Source of the DNA: Flammeovirga agarivorans
Lineage (GTDB): Bacteria > Bacteroidota > Bacteroidia > Cytophagales > Flammeovirgaceae
DNA: 64,000 bases
Direction: 5' to 3'
NCBI RefSeq assembly: GCF_012641475.1
Contig: NZ_JABAIL010000001.1
Span: 248,001-312,000, forward strand
The notes under the pieces are model-generated. The model was not told where the DNA came from. It saw only the letters and a list, made by a program, of their open reading frames with translations, and did no database searches. Shown one piece after another: positions 9,216 to 16,659 of the stretch. The translations under genes and the position numbers were made by a program. The stretch's first letter is position 1. Each line of letters begins with the position of its first letter.

Positions 9216-9243
9216 CTGACCTTACGGTTGACAATTATCTTTG
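9216..9243 (+). promoter_or_regulatory. Predicted promoter of the cbb3 oxidase operon
   Basis: TATCTTTG at 9236-9243 is a perfect Bacteroidota -7 element (TAnnTTTG). A CTG (one mismatch to the -33 TTG) lies 17 bases upstream. The ccoS ATG is 36 bases downstream. Confidence 0.7.
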
Positions 9244-9279
9244 CGTAATATTAAAGGAACTCTTTTATTTTAAATATCT

Positions 9280-9462
9280 ATGAGTGCAATCGTTGTATTG
9301 ATCGGAATTAGTCTTATAGTAGCACTAACATTTCTGGCAGTTTTTATCTGGTCGGTGAAGTCCAATCAGTACGAGGATACGTACACTCCAAGCATCCGAA
9401 TATTATTCGAAGAAGATGATCGACAAGGAACAGCAACACAAACCGGAAGCGACGAAAGCTAA
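9280..9462 (+). CDS. ccoS: cbb3 oxidase maturation protein CcoS
   Basis: 60 residues with one N-terminal transmembrane helix (about residues 3-25), then FIWSVKSNQYED, the typical CcoS motif where the helix is followed by a short D/E-rich tail. CcoS is needed for insertion of haem and copper into the catalytic subunit. The 3' end overlaps the start of ccoNO by 47 bases, which suggests translational coupling. It is the first gene of the operon; the copper ATPase ccoI that often precedes it is missing here. Confidence 0.85.
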   Translation: MSAIVVLIGISLIVALTFLAVFIWSVKSNQYEDTYTPSIRILFEEDDRQGTATQTGSDES

Positions 9463-11578
9463 TTTAGAGCATTTCTCGTACGACAACGTAATTGTAAAGA
9501 ATTTTGCAATTGCGACAATGTTTTGGGGGGTAGCCGGTATGGTCGTGGGACTATTAGTAGCTTTACAGCTTGCCAACCCTATTTTCAATTTTGATACGTC
9601 GTTTTTGACGTTCGGTAGACTTAGACCACTTCACACCAACGCCGTAATTTTCGCTTTTGTTGGTAATGGTATGTTTGCCGGTATCTATTATTCATTACCA
9701 AGATTGCTAAAAGCAAGAATGTACTCAGATCTTTTGGGTAAGATACATTTTTGGGGATGGCAATTAATCATTTTAGCCGCATTAATCACATTACCTTTAG
9801 GTTTTACTCAAGGTAAAGAATATGCAGAGTTAGAATGGCCAATTGATATTGCTATTGCTGTCATTTGGGTAGTTTTTGGTTTAAATATGATCATGACAAT
9901 GATCAAACGTCGTGAGCGCCACTTATATGTAGCTATCTGGTTCTATATTGCCACTTTTGTTACAGTAGCGGTACTTCACATCGTAAACAGTTTATCATTA
10001 CCATTATCATTCTTTAATTCTTATTCTGTTTTTGCAGGTGTTCAAGATGCATTAGTACAGTGGTGGTACGGTCACAATGCCGTAGCATTCTTCTTAACCA
10101 CACCTTATTTAGGTTTGATGTACTACTTCGTACCTAAAGCAGCAAACAGACCTGTTTATTCGTATAGACTTTCGATCATTCACTTCTGGTCATTGATCTT
10201 TATCTATATCTGGGCAGGACCTCACCACTTATTATATACTGCATTACCAGATTGGGCTCAATCTTTAGGTACAGTATTCTCAGTTATGTTGATTGCTCCA
10301 TCTTGGGGTGGTATGTTGAACGGTTTACTTACACTTCGTGGTGTTTGGGACAAAGTTCGTACTGAGCCAGTATTGAAGTTTATGGTGGTTGCTCTTACTG
10401 CATATGGTATGGCAACATTTGAAGGTCCAATGCTTTCATTCAAAAACGTTAATGCAATTACTCACTATACAGACTGGACAATTGCTCACGTTCACGTTGG
10501 TGCATTAGGTTGGAACGGTTTCTTAACATTTGGTATGTTATACTGGTTGTTCCCGAAAATGTACAGAACAAAATTACACTCATTGAAGTTGGCAAACGTT
10601 CACTTCTGGTTAGGTACATTAGGTATTGTATTCTATGTAGTACCAATGTATTGGGCAGGTCTAACACAATCATTAATGTGGAAAGACTTTACTCCAGAAG
10701 GATTCTTAAAGTACCCGAACTTCCTTGAAACAGTAACTCAGATTGTACCAATGTATATGCTTAGAGCATTAGGTGGTGCATTATATGTAATCGGTGCTTT
10801 AGTAGCAGTTTATAACTACTACATGACAGCTAAATCAGGTTCTTTACTAGAACAAGAAGAAGCTTCAGCTCCAGCATTACAAGGTTCTCACAAAGTAAAA
10901 AGATGGCATGAGTGGATTGAGGCTCGTCCGATCCAAATGACCATTTTATCAACAATTGCAATTTCAATTGGTGGTTTGGTAGAGTTCTTACCTACTTATT
11001 TTGTAGAGTCAAATACTCCAACAATTACAACAGTAAAACCATATACTCCTTTAGAGTTAAAAGGTCGTGATATTTATATTAGAGAAGGCTGTTACTTATG
11101 TCACTCTCAAATGATTCGTCCTTTCCGTTCAGAAACTGAACGTTATGGTGACTACTCTAAGTCAGGTGAATTTGTTTATGACCATCCATTCCAATGGGGT
11201 TCTAAACGTACTGGTCCAGACTTAGCAAGAGTGGGTGGTAAATATCCAGACTCGTGGCACTATAGCCATATGCTGGATCCAGGTTCAATGTCTCCTGGTT
11301 CAATTATGCCATCATACCCTTGGTTATTGGAAGACGAAATTTCTGTGGACGATGTTCCTGCTCAAATTAATTTGATGAGAAATTTAGGTGTTCCTTACGA
11401 AGAAGGATATGAGGACAAAGCAGTGGCCGATTTAGAGAAACAAGCAAAATCTATCACAGAGAGCTTATCTAAAGATGGTGCTGAATCTGCACCACACAAA
11501 GAAATCGTAGCCTTGATTGCTTACTTACAACGCTTAGGTGTTGATGCAAGTAAAGCATCAGAAGTTCCATTGAAATAA
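9416..11578 (+). CDS. ccoNO: cbb3-type cytochrome c oxidase, fused subunits I and II (CcoNO)
   Basis: 720 residues. The first ~490 are subunit I (CcoN): about 12 membrane helices with the haem b and CuB histidines in RPLHTNAV, WWYGHNAV, GPHHLLYT and IAHVHVGALGWNG. From about residue 505 comes subunit II (CcoO): one membrane anchor, then YIREGCYLCHSQM with the haem c motif CYLCH near residue 560, and MLDPGSMSPGSIMPSYPWL with the axial Met. The fusion is normal in Bacteroidota. The enzyme reduces O2 to water with high affinity and pumps protons. The ATG at 9416 lies inside ccoS; the first 15 residues are polar and cytoplasmic. Confidence 0.95.
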   Translation: MIDKEQQHKPEATKANLEHFSYDNVIVKNFAIATMFWGVAGMVVGLLVALQLANPIFNFDTSFLTFGRLRPLHTNAVIFAFVGNGMFAGIYYSLPRLLKARMYSDLLGKIHFWGWQLIILAALITLPLGFTQGKEYAELEWPIDIAIAVIWVVFGLNMIMTMIKRRERHLYVAIWFYIATFVTVAVLHIVNSLSLPLSFFNSYSVFAGVQDALVQWWYGHNAVAFFLTTPYLGLMYYFVPKAANRPVYSYRLSIIHFWSLIFIYIWAGPHHLLYTALPDWAQSLGTVFSVMLIAPSWGGMLNGLLTLRGVWDKVRTEPVLKFMVVALTAYGMATFEGPMLSFKNVNAITHYTDWTIAHVHVGALGWNGFLTFGMLYWLFPKMYRTKLHSLKLANVHFWLGTLGIVFYVVPMYWAGLTQSLMWKDFTPEGFLKYPNFLETVTQIVPMYMLRALGGALYVIGALVAVYNYYMTAKSGSLLEQEEASAPALQGSHKVKRWHEWIEARPIQMTILSTIAISIGGLVEFLPTYFVESNTPTITTVKPYTPLELKGRDIYIREGCYLCHSQMIRPFRSETERYGDYSKSGEFVYDHPFQWGSKRTGPDLARVGGKYPDSWHYSHMLDPGSMSPGSIMPSYPWLLEDEISVDDVPAQINLMRNLGVPYEEGYEDKAVADLEKQAKSITESLSKDGAESAPHKEIVALIAYLQRLGVDASKASEVPLK

Positions 11579-11587
11579 TAATAAAGT

Positions 11588-11620
11588 AGTGACTTCTGCT
11601 TTGGTAGAAGTCACTCTTTT
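11588..11620 (+). terminator. Intra-operon hairpin after ccoNO
   Basis: Perfect 10-base inverted repeat AGTGACTTCT (11588-11597) and AGAAGTCACT (11606-11615) with an 8-base loop, followed by CTTTTAAAAA. It could be a partial terminator or an mRNA 3'-end stabiliser, as it lies between genes whose products form one complex. Confidence 0.6.
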
Positions 11621-11632
11621 AAAAATATTGTT

Positions 11633-11833
11633 ATGTATAAAGATGTACTTAGATCTATAGAAGATATCGAGATATTTCCAGTGATTGGTTTTATCATCTT
11701 TTTCACTTTTTTCATTGCTTGGAGTGTGTACGCATTTCGTATGAAAAAAGAATCTATTGCTGAATTATCCAGCTTGCCTTTAGATCTAGACGATGATACT
11801 GAAAATAATAACAGCACAAATGAATTTAAGTAA
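11633..11833 (+). CDS. ccoQ: cbb3 oxidase small subunit CcoQ-like
   Basis: 66 residues: one membrane helix (about 18-35, FPVIGFIIFFTFFIAWSVYA), then a basic turn (RMKKES) and an acidic tail (DLDDDTEN). This is the layout of CcoQ/FixQ, the non-catalytic subunit that stabilises the complex. It lies between ccoNO and ccoP in the usual order. Its last 14 bases overlap the start of the next small gene. Confidence 0.8.
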   Translation: MYKDVLRSIEDIEIFPVIGFIIFFTFFIAWSVYAFRMKKESIAELSSLPLDLDDDTENNNSTNEFK

Positions 11834-12062
11834 ACTTTCGAGACACCTAATGACCCTAGTGATGACGCTGGGTATGATTCTGCTAAATGCACCGTCAACA
11901 TTTGCTCAGTCATCAACAGAGAGCATGTTGCAATCAATGAACGCAAGTGAGTGGGCAATCACTTTACTAGGTTTTGCAATCGTCATTTTCTTTTTGATCT
12001 TCCTAGTATTGGCATTGGTGTTTTATACGGTTGTTGTTACAAAAAAACAGACAGATCAATAG
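11820..12062 (+). CDS. Extra small membrane protein in cbb3 operon
   Basis: 80 residues from ATG 11820, chosen because it overlaps the ccoQ stop by 14 bases and starts directly with a signal peptide (cleavage after STFAQ). A longer reading frame starts at 11793, inside ccoQ. After a short Ser-rich stretch there is one membrane helix (ITLLGFAIVIFFLIFLVLAL) and a basic end (TKKQTDQ). I do not recognise the family. Layout and helix resemble the N-terminal anchor of the ccoP product encoded next, also signal peptide plus helix, so it could be a paralogous or split anchor or an assembly factor. Confidence 0.6.
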   Translation: MNLSKLSRHLMTLVMTLGMILLNAPSTFAQSSTESMLQSMNASEWAITLLGFAIVIFFLIFLVLALVFYTVVVTKKQTDQ

Positions 12063-12097
12063 CAGTTTTGCTTTGACTCTCAAAAATGAATTGAATC

Positions 12098-12979
12098 ATG
12101 AAATCTGCAAATAAAAAAATATTAGCGTTAGCTGTACTAGCCCTGACAGGGCATTCTGCTTTTGCCGAAGGAGAACAGCTAATCTACGGCATAGATAACT
12201 TTGACGCATTAGTTTTTGCATTAGTAACAATCTTAGGATTATTATTCCTAGCGATTATGATTGTTGCTTTAGGGTTGTTGTTTGTAGTAAGACAAAGCCT
12301 TAAAACGTTACCAAAAACTGAGGAAGATATCGCTTTCGAAAAAGAAGGAGAAACAGGTTGGTGGCAGTTCTTCTGGCAGAAGATGAATGCTGCAAAACCA
12401 TTGGCCTTGGAAGCAGACATCTTAATGGACCATAATTATGATGGTATCCAAGAATTAGATAACGATCTTCCACCTTGGTGGAAAGCCTTATTCTATATTT
12501 GTGTACTAAGTGGTTTTGTTTACTTAGGTGTTTATCACTGGTGGGCAGAAGACGATGGTGAACCAGTTTCTATTGCTGAGTATCATGCAGATGTAGAAAG
12601 AGCTGAGATTGCCAAAAAGGAATACCTTGCAACAATGGCCAATGCTATTGATGAAACAAATGTCGAAGCATCGACAGATGCAGGAGACTTAGCTGAAGGT
12701 AATACGCTTTTCCAAGCCAACTGTAAAGCATGTCATGGTGGAGCAGGTGAAGGTGGCGTTGGTCCAAACCTTACAGATGAGTATTGGTTACATGGTGGAG
12801 ATATAGCAAGTATCTTCAAAACAATTAAATACGGTGTAACTGAAAAAGGTATGTTAGCTTGGGAATCGAAGTTAACACCTCAACAAATGCAACAAGTATC
12901 AAGCTATATTTTAAGCTTACAAGGAACAAATCCTCCAAACGGAAAAGCTCCTCAAGGTGAAAAAGTAGCTGCTGAATAA
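12098..12979 (+). CDS. ccoP: cbb3 oxidase cytochrome c subunit III (CcoP), one haem
   Basis: 293 residues. Signal peptide-like start (cleavage after AFAEG), first membrane helix about residues 34-62, cytoplasmic stretch, the CcoP hallmark PPWWKALFYICVLSGFVYLG (about 126-146) ending in a second helix, then a periplasmic cytochrome c domain with CKACH at residues 209-213 and GMLAWESKL (axial Met) near 249. Only one CxxCH is present; proteobacterial CcoP has two, while single-haem forms occur in Bacteroidota. The protein brings electrons to CcoO. Confidence 0.92.
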   Translation: MKSANKKILALAVLALTGHSAFAEGEQLIYGIDNFDALVFALVTILGLLFLAIMIVALGLLFVVRQSLKTLPKTEEDIAFEKEGETGWWQFFWQKMNAAKPLALEADILMDHNYDGIQELDNDLPPWWKALFYICVLSGFVYLGVYHWWAEDDGEPVSIAEYHADVERAEIAKKEYLATMANAIDETNVEASTDAGDLAEGNTLFQANCKACHGGAGEGGVGPNLTDEYWLHGGDIASIFKTIKYGVTEKGMLAWESKLTPQQMQQVSSYILSLQGTNPPNGKAPQGEKVAAE

Positions 12980-12996
12980 AACAATTAAATAGTGAT

Positions 12997-13027
12997 AAGG
13001 GTAGTCTATATGATAGGTTACCCTTTT
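12997..13027 (+). terminator. Hairpin between ccoP and ccoG
   Basis: AAGGGTA (12997-13003) pairs with TACCCTT (13019-13025); inside, GTCTAT/ATAGGT extends the stem through two G-T pairs. It is followed by only four T, so it is a weak or partial terminator that splits the structural genes from the maturation genes. Confidence 0.55.
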
Positions 13028-13103
13028 CACCTTATTTATATATTAATATATCATCATATATTGATGAAATACCTGAAAATCTGATTTCATTCCTTCATTA
13101 ATC

Positions 13104-14717
13104 ATGAGACAAGACCTGCATTCACAAGACCCAGATTCATTTAGAGACAGTATTTCGACTGTAGATGAGCATGGAAAAAGAGTTTGGCTATATCCTAAAA
13201 AGCCTAGTGGTAGGTATTATAATGCTCGTAAGTGGGTAGCATACATTCTGATCGCATTATTTTTTGTGGGTCCATTTGTTAAAATTGATGGACAGCCTTT
13301 CTTTATGATGAATATCCTTGAGAGAAAATTTGTCATTTTAGGGCAGCTATTTGTACCTCAGGATTTCTTTGTGTTTGTATTAATCATGATATCACTGATC
13401 ATCTTCATTGTACTATTCACTGTAGTATATGGAAGAGTTTGGTGTGGATGGACTTGTCCTCAGACGGTATTTATGGAAATGGTATTCCGTAGAATTGAAT
13501 ATTGGATTGAGGGGGATGCTAATCAGAAAAGAAAATTAGATAAAGGACCTTGGACAAAAGAGAAGTACCTTAAAAAGATATCGAAGCATACTATCTTCAT
13601 TATTTTCTCATTAGCGATTGCTAACATGGTATTGGGCTATATTATTGGAGGAGATGAGTTAGTACAAATGGTATCTCATCGTCCAAAAGAAAATTGGCCT
13701 GTATTCTTGGCACATATTGGATTTGCTGCAGTATTCTATTTTGTCTTTGCAAGGTTTAGAGAACAAGCTTGTACCCAAGTGTGTCCTTATGGTCGATTAC
13801 AAGGAGTTTTCTTAGACAAAGATTCGATAGTTATTTCTTATGACCATGTAAGAGGTGAACCAAGAGGAAAACTGAAAAAGAAAAGAGCGACTTCACCTTC
13901 TGGATGTGGTGGTTGTGGTTCTGCAGAAAGAACAGAAACCAAAAAGATTGTTGGAAGAGCAAAACCAAAAAGAGCTCCACTTCCTGAAATAAAAAAGCCA
14001 GATGCTCAGGAGATTCCTAAACAGGAAGAAAAGAAAGAGGAAGTTCGTAAGATGACTTTAGAAGACGTTAATGCTTCTGTCACAGAAGAACAGCCACAAG
14101 GAGATTGTATTGATTGTAAACTATGTGTTCATGTTTGTCCAACAGGTATTGATATCAGAAATGGTACTCAGTTAGAATGTGTCAATTGTACTGCATGTAT
14201 TGATGCATGTGATGAAGTGATGGACAAAATTGATAAGCCAAGAGGCTTAATCCGTTTTGCTTCTGCCAATGACATTGAAAAAGGACAACCATTTAAGTTT
14301 ACTACTAGAATAAAGGCATACACAGCAGTGCTTTTAGTGTTAGTTGTTGCGGTAATGTATGCTTTAGTAGCTAGAAATGATATTGAAACAACTGTGCTTC
14401 GAGCGCCAGGTATGCTTTACCAAAAGGCAGAGAATGGAGACATTCGAAACCTGTATACCATTAATGTGATCAATAAATCAAGTTTTGATTATAATGACTT
14501 GAAAGTAGAATTAATTGATCCTGAAGGAAAGATCACTATCGCAGGTGGGCAGATGGTTCTAAAACAAGGAGGTAAGCTAGACGGAGCCTTCTTTATAGAT
14601 ATTAACCCAAATGATCTTGATGGTATGAAAAACAAGATTAAATTAAGAATTATCAATGGAGATCAGGTATTGGATGAAGTGACAACCAATTTCTTGGGTC
14701 CCATTAAGAAGAAATAG
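13104..14717 (+). CDS. ccoG: cbb3 maturation ferredoxin CcoG (RdxA/FixG) with an insertion
   Basis: 537 residues, longer than the usual ~460-480. Membrane helices near 40-60, 87-110, 155-178 and 400-420. The motif GRVWCGWTCPQTVF near residue 112, EQACTQVCPYGR near 222 and a ferredoxin pair DCIDCKLCVHVCPTG and CVNCTACIDAC (335-372) hold the cysteines. CcoG reduces copper for cbb3 assembly in Rhodobacter. Between RGEPRGKLKKK and the ferredoxin (about 260-332) there is an extra ~65-residue Lys/Glu/Pro-rich stretch with a CGGCG motif that typical members lack. C-terminal ~110 residues form the Ig-like FixG domain. Confidence 0.93.
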   Translation: MRQDLHSQDPDSFRDSISTVDEHGKRVWLYPKKPSGRYYNARKWVAYILIALFFVGPFVKIDGQPFFMMNILERKFVILGQLFVPQDFFVFVLIMISLIIFIVLFTVVYGRVWCGWTCPQTVFMEMVFRRIEYWIEGDANQKRKLDKGPWTKEKYLKKISKHTIFIIFSLAIANMVLGYIIGGDELVQMVSHRPKENWPVFLAHIGFAAVFYFVFARFREQACTQVCPYGRLQGVFLDKDSIVISYDHVRGEPRGKLKKKRATSPSGCGGCGSAERTETKKIVGRAKPKRAPLPEIKKPDAQEIPKQEEKKEEVRKMTLEDVNASVTEEQPQGDCIDCKLCVHVCPTGIDIRNGTQLECVNCTACIDACDEVMDKIDKPRGLIRFASANDIEKGQPFKFTTRIKAYTAVLLVLVVAVMYALVARNDIETTVLRAPGMLYQKAENGDIRNLYTINVINKSSFDYNDLKVELIDPEGKITIAGGQMVLKQGGKLDGAFFIDINPNDLDGMKNKIKLRIINGDQVLDEVTTNFLGPIKKK

Positions 14718-14734
14718 ATAAATTAAATAATACG

Positions 14735-15175
14735 ATGAAATTAAATTGGGGTTGGGGAGTTGTGATCGCATTTGTGGTCTTCGGAACCTTTATCATTGCT
14801 ATGGTAATAAAGATGTTTACGGTACCTGTAAATATGGTATCAAAAGACTATTATGCCGAAGAGCAATTGCATGAAATACATCAGAAACAAAAGGAAAATA
14901 TCAATACCTTATCAGAAGCTCCTGTTCTTACCTTGAATATGGAGGATGGAAATATTGATGTTATTCTTCCACCAGAATTAAAAAGTGTAAAAGGTCAAAT
15001 CAGGTTTTTTAGACCCTCTGATAATAGATTAGATTTCAACGTTCCTTTAAAATTAAATGAAGATAATGCTCAATCTATTGATGCAAGTAGGATCATGAAA
15101 GGACGATGGATATTAAAAATGAGTTTTTCTGCCAATGGCAAAGAGTACTTATTTGAAAAAGCATTGGTGATTTAG
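14735..15175 (+). CDS. ccoH: FixH-family protein (CcoH)
   Basis: 146 residues: one N-terminal membrane helix with the FixH pattern NWGWGVVIAFVVFGTFI, the conserved VSKDYYAEE motif at about 35-43, then a periplasmic beta-rich domain. FixH/CcoH is required for stable cbb3 assembly and interacts with the early subcomplexes. It lies 17 bases behind ccoG, same operon. Confidence 0.88.
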   Translation: MKLNWGWGVVIAFVVFGTFIIAMVIKMFTVPVNMVSKDYYAEEQLHEIHQKQKENINTLSEAPVLTLNMEDGNIDVILPPELKSVKGQIRFFRPSDNRLDFNVPLKLNEDNAQSIDASRIMKGRWILKMSFSANGKEYLFEKALVI

Positions 15176-15208
15176 TAATACTACTTATCATCTCATAATT
15201 AGCAACAA

Positions 15209-15919
15209 ATGAACGAGTTATATATCACTGCATTAGGTATGGGTTTCGCTGGGAGTTTCCATTGCTTGGGAATGTGTGGGCCTATAGCTTTAGCGATTCA
15301 AGGAGGGAAATCTCAAGGTCCTCAACAGGTCTTTGATCGATTATTATATAATTTTGGACGAGCGACTACTTACACTTTATTAGGTGGGTTTGCAGGTTTA
15401 TTAGGACAAGGACTCTCTTGGTTAGTTGGGTATCAGGTGTATTTAACAGCTTTTCTTGGAGTAATGATGTTGGCCTTTGGGATATTTGCTGTAAACCCTG
15501 ATAAGTTATTGAGCTTTATTCCTTTCTTAGGAGGGTGGTTTCAATTTGTAAGGAAACAGCTCGGTAAATTCCTTAGAAATGCAAAGTGGTATAACTTCTT
15601 TTCCATTGGAATAATGAACGGTTTCTTGCCTTGTGGATTGGTATATATGGCTATGATAGCAGCATTGTCTACAAGCAGCATTTCTGAAGGTATGAGTTAT
15701 ATGTTTATGTTTGGCTTAGGAACTATACCTATGATGTTTGCTGTTGCAGTTGCTGGTCAGTTTATCGAAACAAAAGTCAGAAATCAGGTACGTCGTATTT
15801 ATCCAGTGCTGTTTTTAGCAATGGGAGGTTTACTACTATTGAGAGCATATAATATTCACCAATCTTCTCAACAAATGGCGGATAAGCCAATGGAAGAGGT
15901 AGAAATGAAGTGTCACTAA
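15209..15919 (+). CDS. TauE/SafE- or DsbD-like membrane protein of the cbb3 cluster
   Basis: 236 residues with about six membrane helices in two related halves. Each half carries a Cys/Pro motif: HCLGMCGP near 19-26 and NGFLPCGLVY near 143-152. This pattern belongs to the DsbD_2/SafE family (cytochrome c biogenesis transmembrane region). Members sit at the end of cbb3 operons in many Bacteroidota and are thought to act in thiol redox or copper delivery. The C-terminal MKCH could bind metal. No terminator is visible behind it. Confidence 0.8.
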   Translation: MNELYITALGMGFAGSFHCLGMCGPIALAIQGGKSQGPQQVFDRLLYNFGRATTYTLLGGFAGLLGQGLSWLVGYQVYLTAFLGVMMLAFGIFAVNPDKLLSFIPFLGGWFQFVRKQLGKFLRNAKWYNFFSIGIMNGFLPCGLVYMAMIAALSTSSISEGMSYMFMFGLGTIPMMFAVAVAGQFIETKVRNQVRRIYPVLFLAMGGLLLLRAYNIHQSSQQMADKPMEEVEMKCH

Positions 15920-16066
15920 CCTTCTTTTGATTTATCATTTTTTTAAAGGAAAGACTATAAGAAATTCCTAAAAAAATTGTATATTTATTAGAAGTAATAA
16001 ATGATTATATTCTTAATAGACCTAAGCGGATTTACCGCATACTAACCATAAATTTATCTTTTCGTA

Positions 16067-16276
16067 ATGCCAAAACACGAGATCAAAACTTGCCAGCGTT
16101 GTCAAAAAAACTTCGAATGTAAGGTAGGGAATATCACTCAATGCCAATGTTACGAAGTAAAAATGACTTACGAAGAAACGCAACGTATGCATCAAGAGTA
16201 TGAAGAATGCTTATGTGCAGCATGTATGTTGGAATTACAAATCCAGTATAGAAAAGAAGAATTAGTTGATAAGTAA
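16067..16276 (+). CDS. Cysteine-rich CWC-family small protein
   Basis: 69 residues with seven cysteines in the order CQRC, FECK, CQCY and CLCAACM, the layout of the cysteine-rich CWC family of Bacteroidota and Proteobacteria. The paired cysteines suggest a zinc site; function unknown. It follows the cbb3 cluster after a 147-base gap and ends with its own terminator, so co-regulation is not implied. Confidence 0.8.
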   Translation: MPKHEIKTCQRCQKNFECKVGNITQCQCYEVKMTYEETQRMHQEYEECLCAACMLELQIQYRKEELVDK

Positions 16277-16300
16277 AAACCGAAACTTTATATATCTACC

Positions 16301-16334
16301 AAGCCATAGGAATCTTTATTCTTATGGCTTTTTC
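16301..16334 (+). terminator. Terminator of the CWC gene
   Basis: AAGCCATA-GAAT (16301-16313) pairs with ATTC-TATGGCTT (16318-16330), followed by TTTT. Confidence 0.8.
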
Positions 16335-16560
16335 ATTTTTTTTGAATTTTTTTTCGATTGTATAATCCCTAGTTTTCTTATGGAGAAAGTAGATAAGAAA
16401 TAGGATTGACAAGTCATAGAATAGTTAAATACGACCATTTAGAGTTATTATTTGTTTGAACATTTTTTAAATTTTGAATTATTGGATTATATCAATACCG
16501 TTGCTTTACGATTACTCCTTGCTGGATAACAGGTAGTTGTTTTTATGAAATAACCTTCAA

Positions 16561-16568
16561 TATATTTG
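16561..16568 (+). promoter_or_regulatory. -7 promoter element of the M4 protease gene
   Basis: TATATTTG is a perfect TAnnTTTG. A TTG at 16537-16539 lies 21 bases upstream, slightly beyond the usual 17-19. The leader would be about 85 bases. Confidence 0.5.
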
Positions 16569-16659
16569 TGCAGCTATTAATTGTTTGATCAATCTAATTA
16601 CTAACACTTAAATAAGCCTCACGACAGGCACAAATCCAATTCAATAATTTAACTACAGA

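Larger units (their letters stand above)
16277..16659. other. Intergenic region before the M4 protease gene
   Basis: 383 bases. It holds the CWC terminator and a -7 element for the protease gene; nothing else is recognised. The segment 16340-16500 is AT-rich without clear dyads. Confidence 0.5.

Noticed and set aside
9216-9235. Third CRP/FNR dyad (CTGAC...GTTGAC)
   Set aside because: The half-sites are in wrong orientation and spacing; it overlaps the promoter -33 region instead.
11611-11958. Minus-strand ORF across ccoQ
   Set aside because: Antisense to two genes of the cbb3 operon, no motif, low-complexity product.
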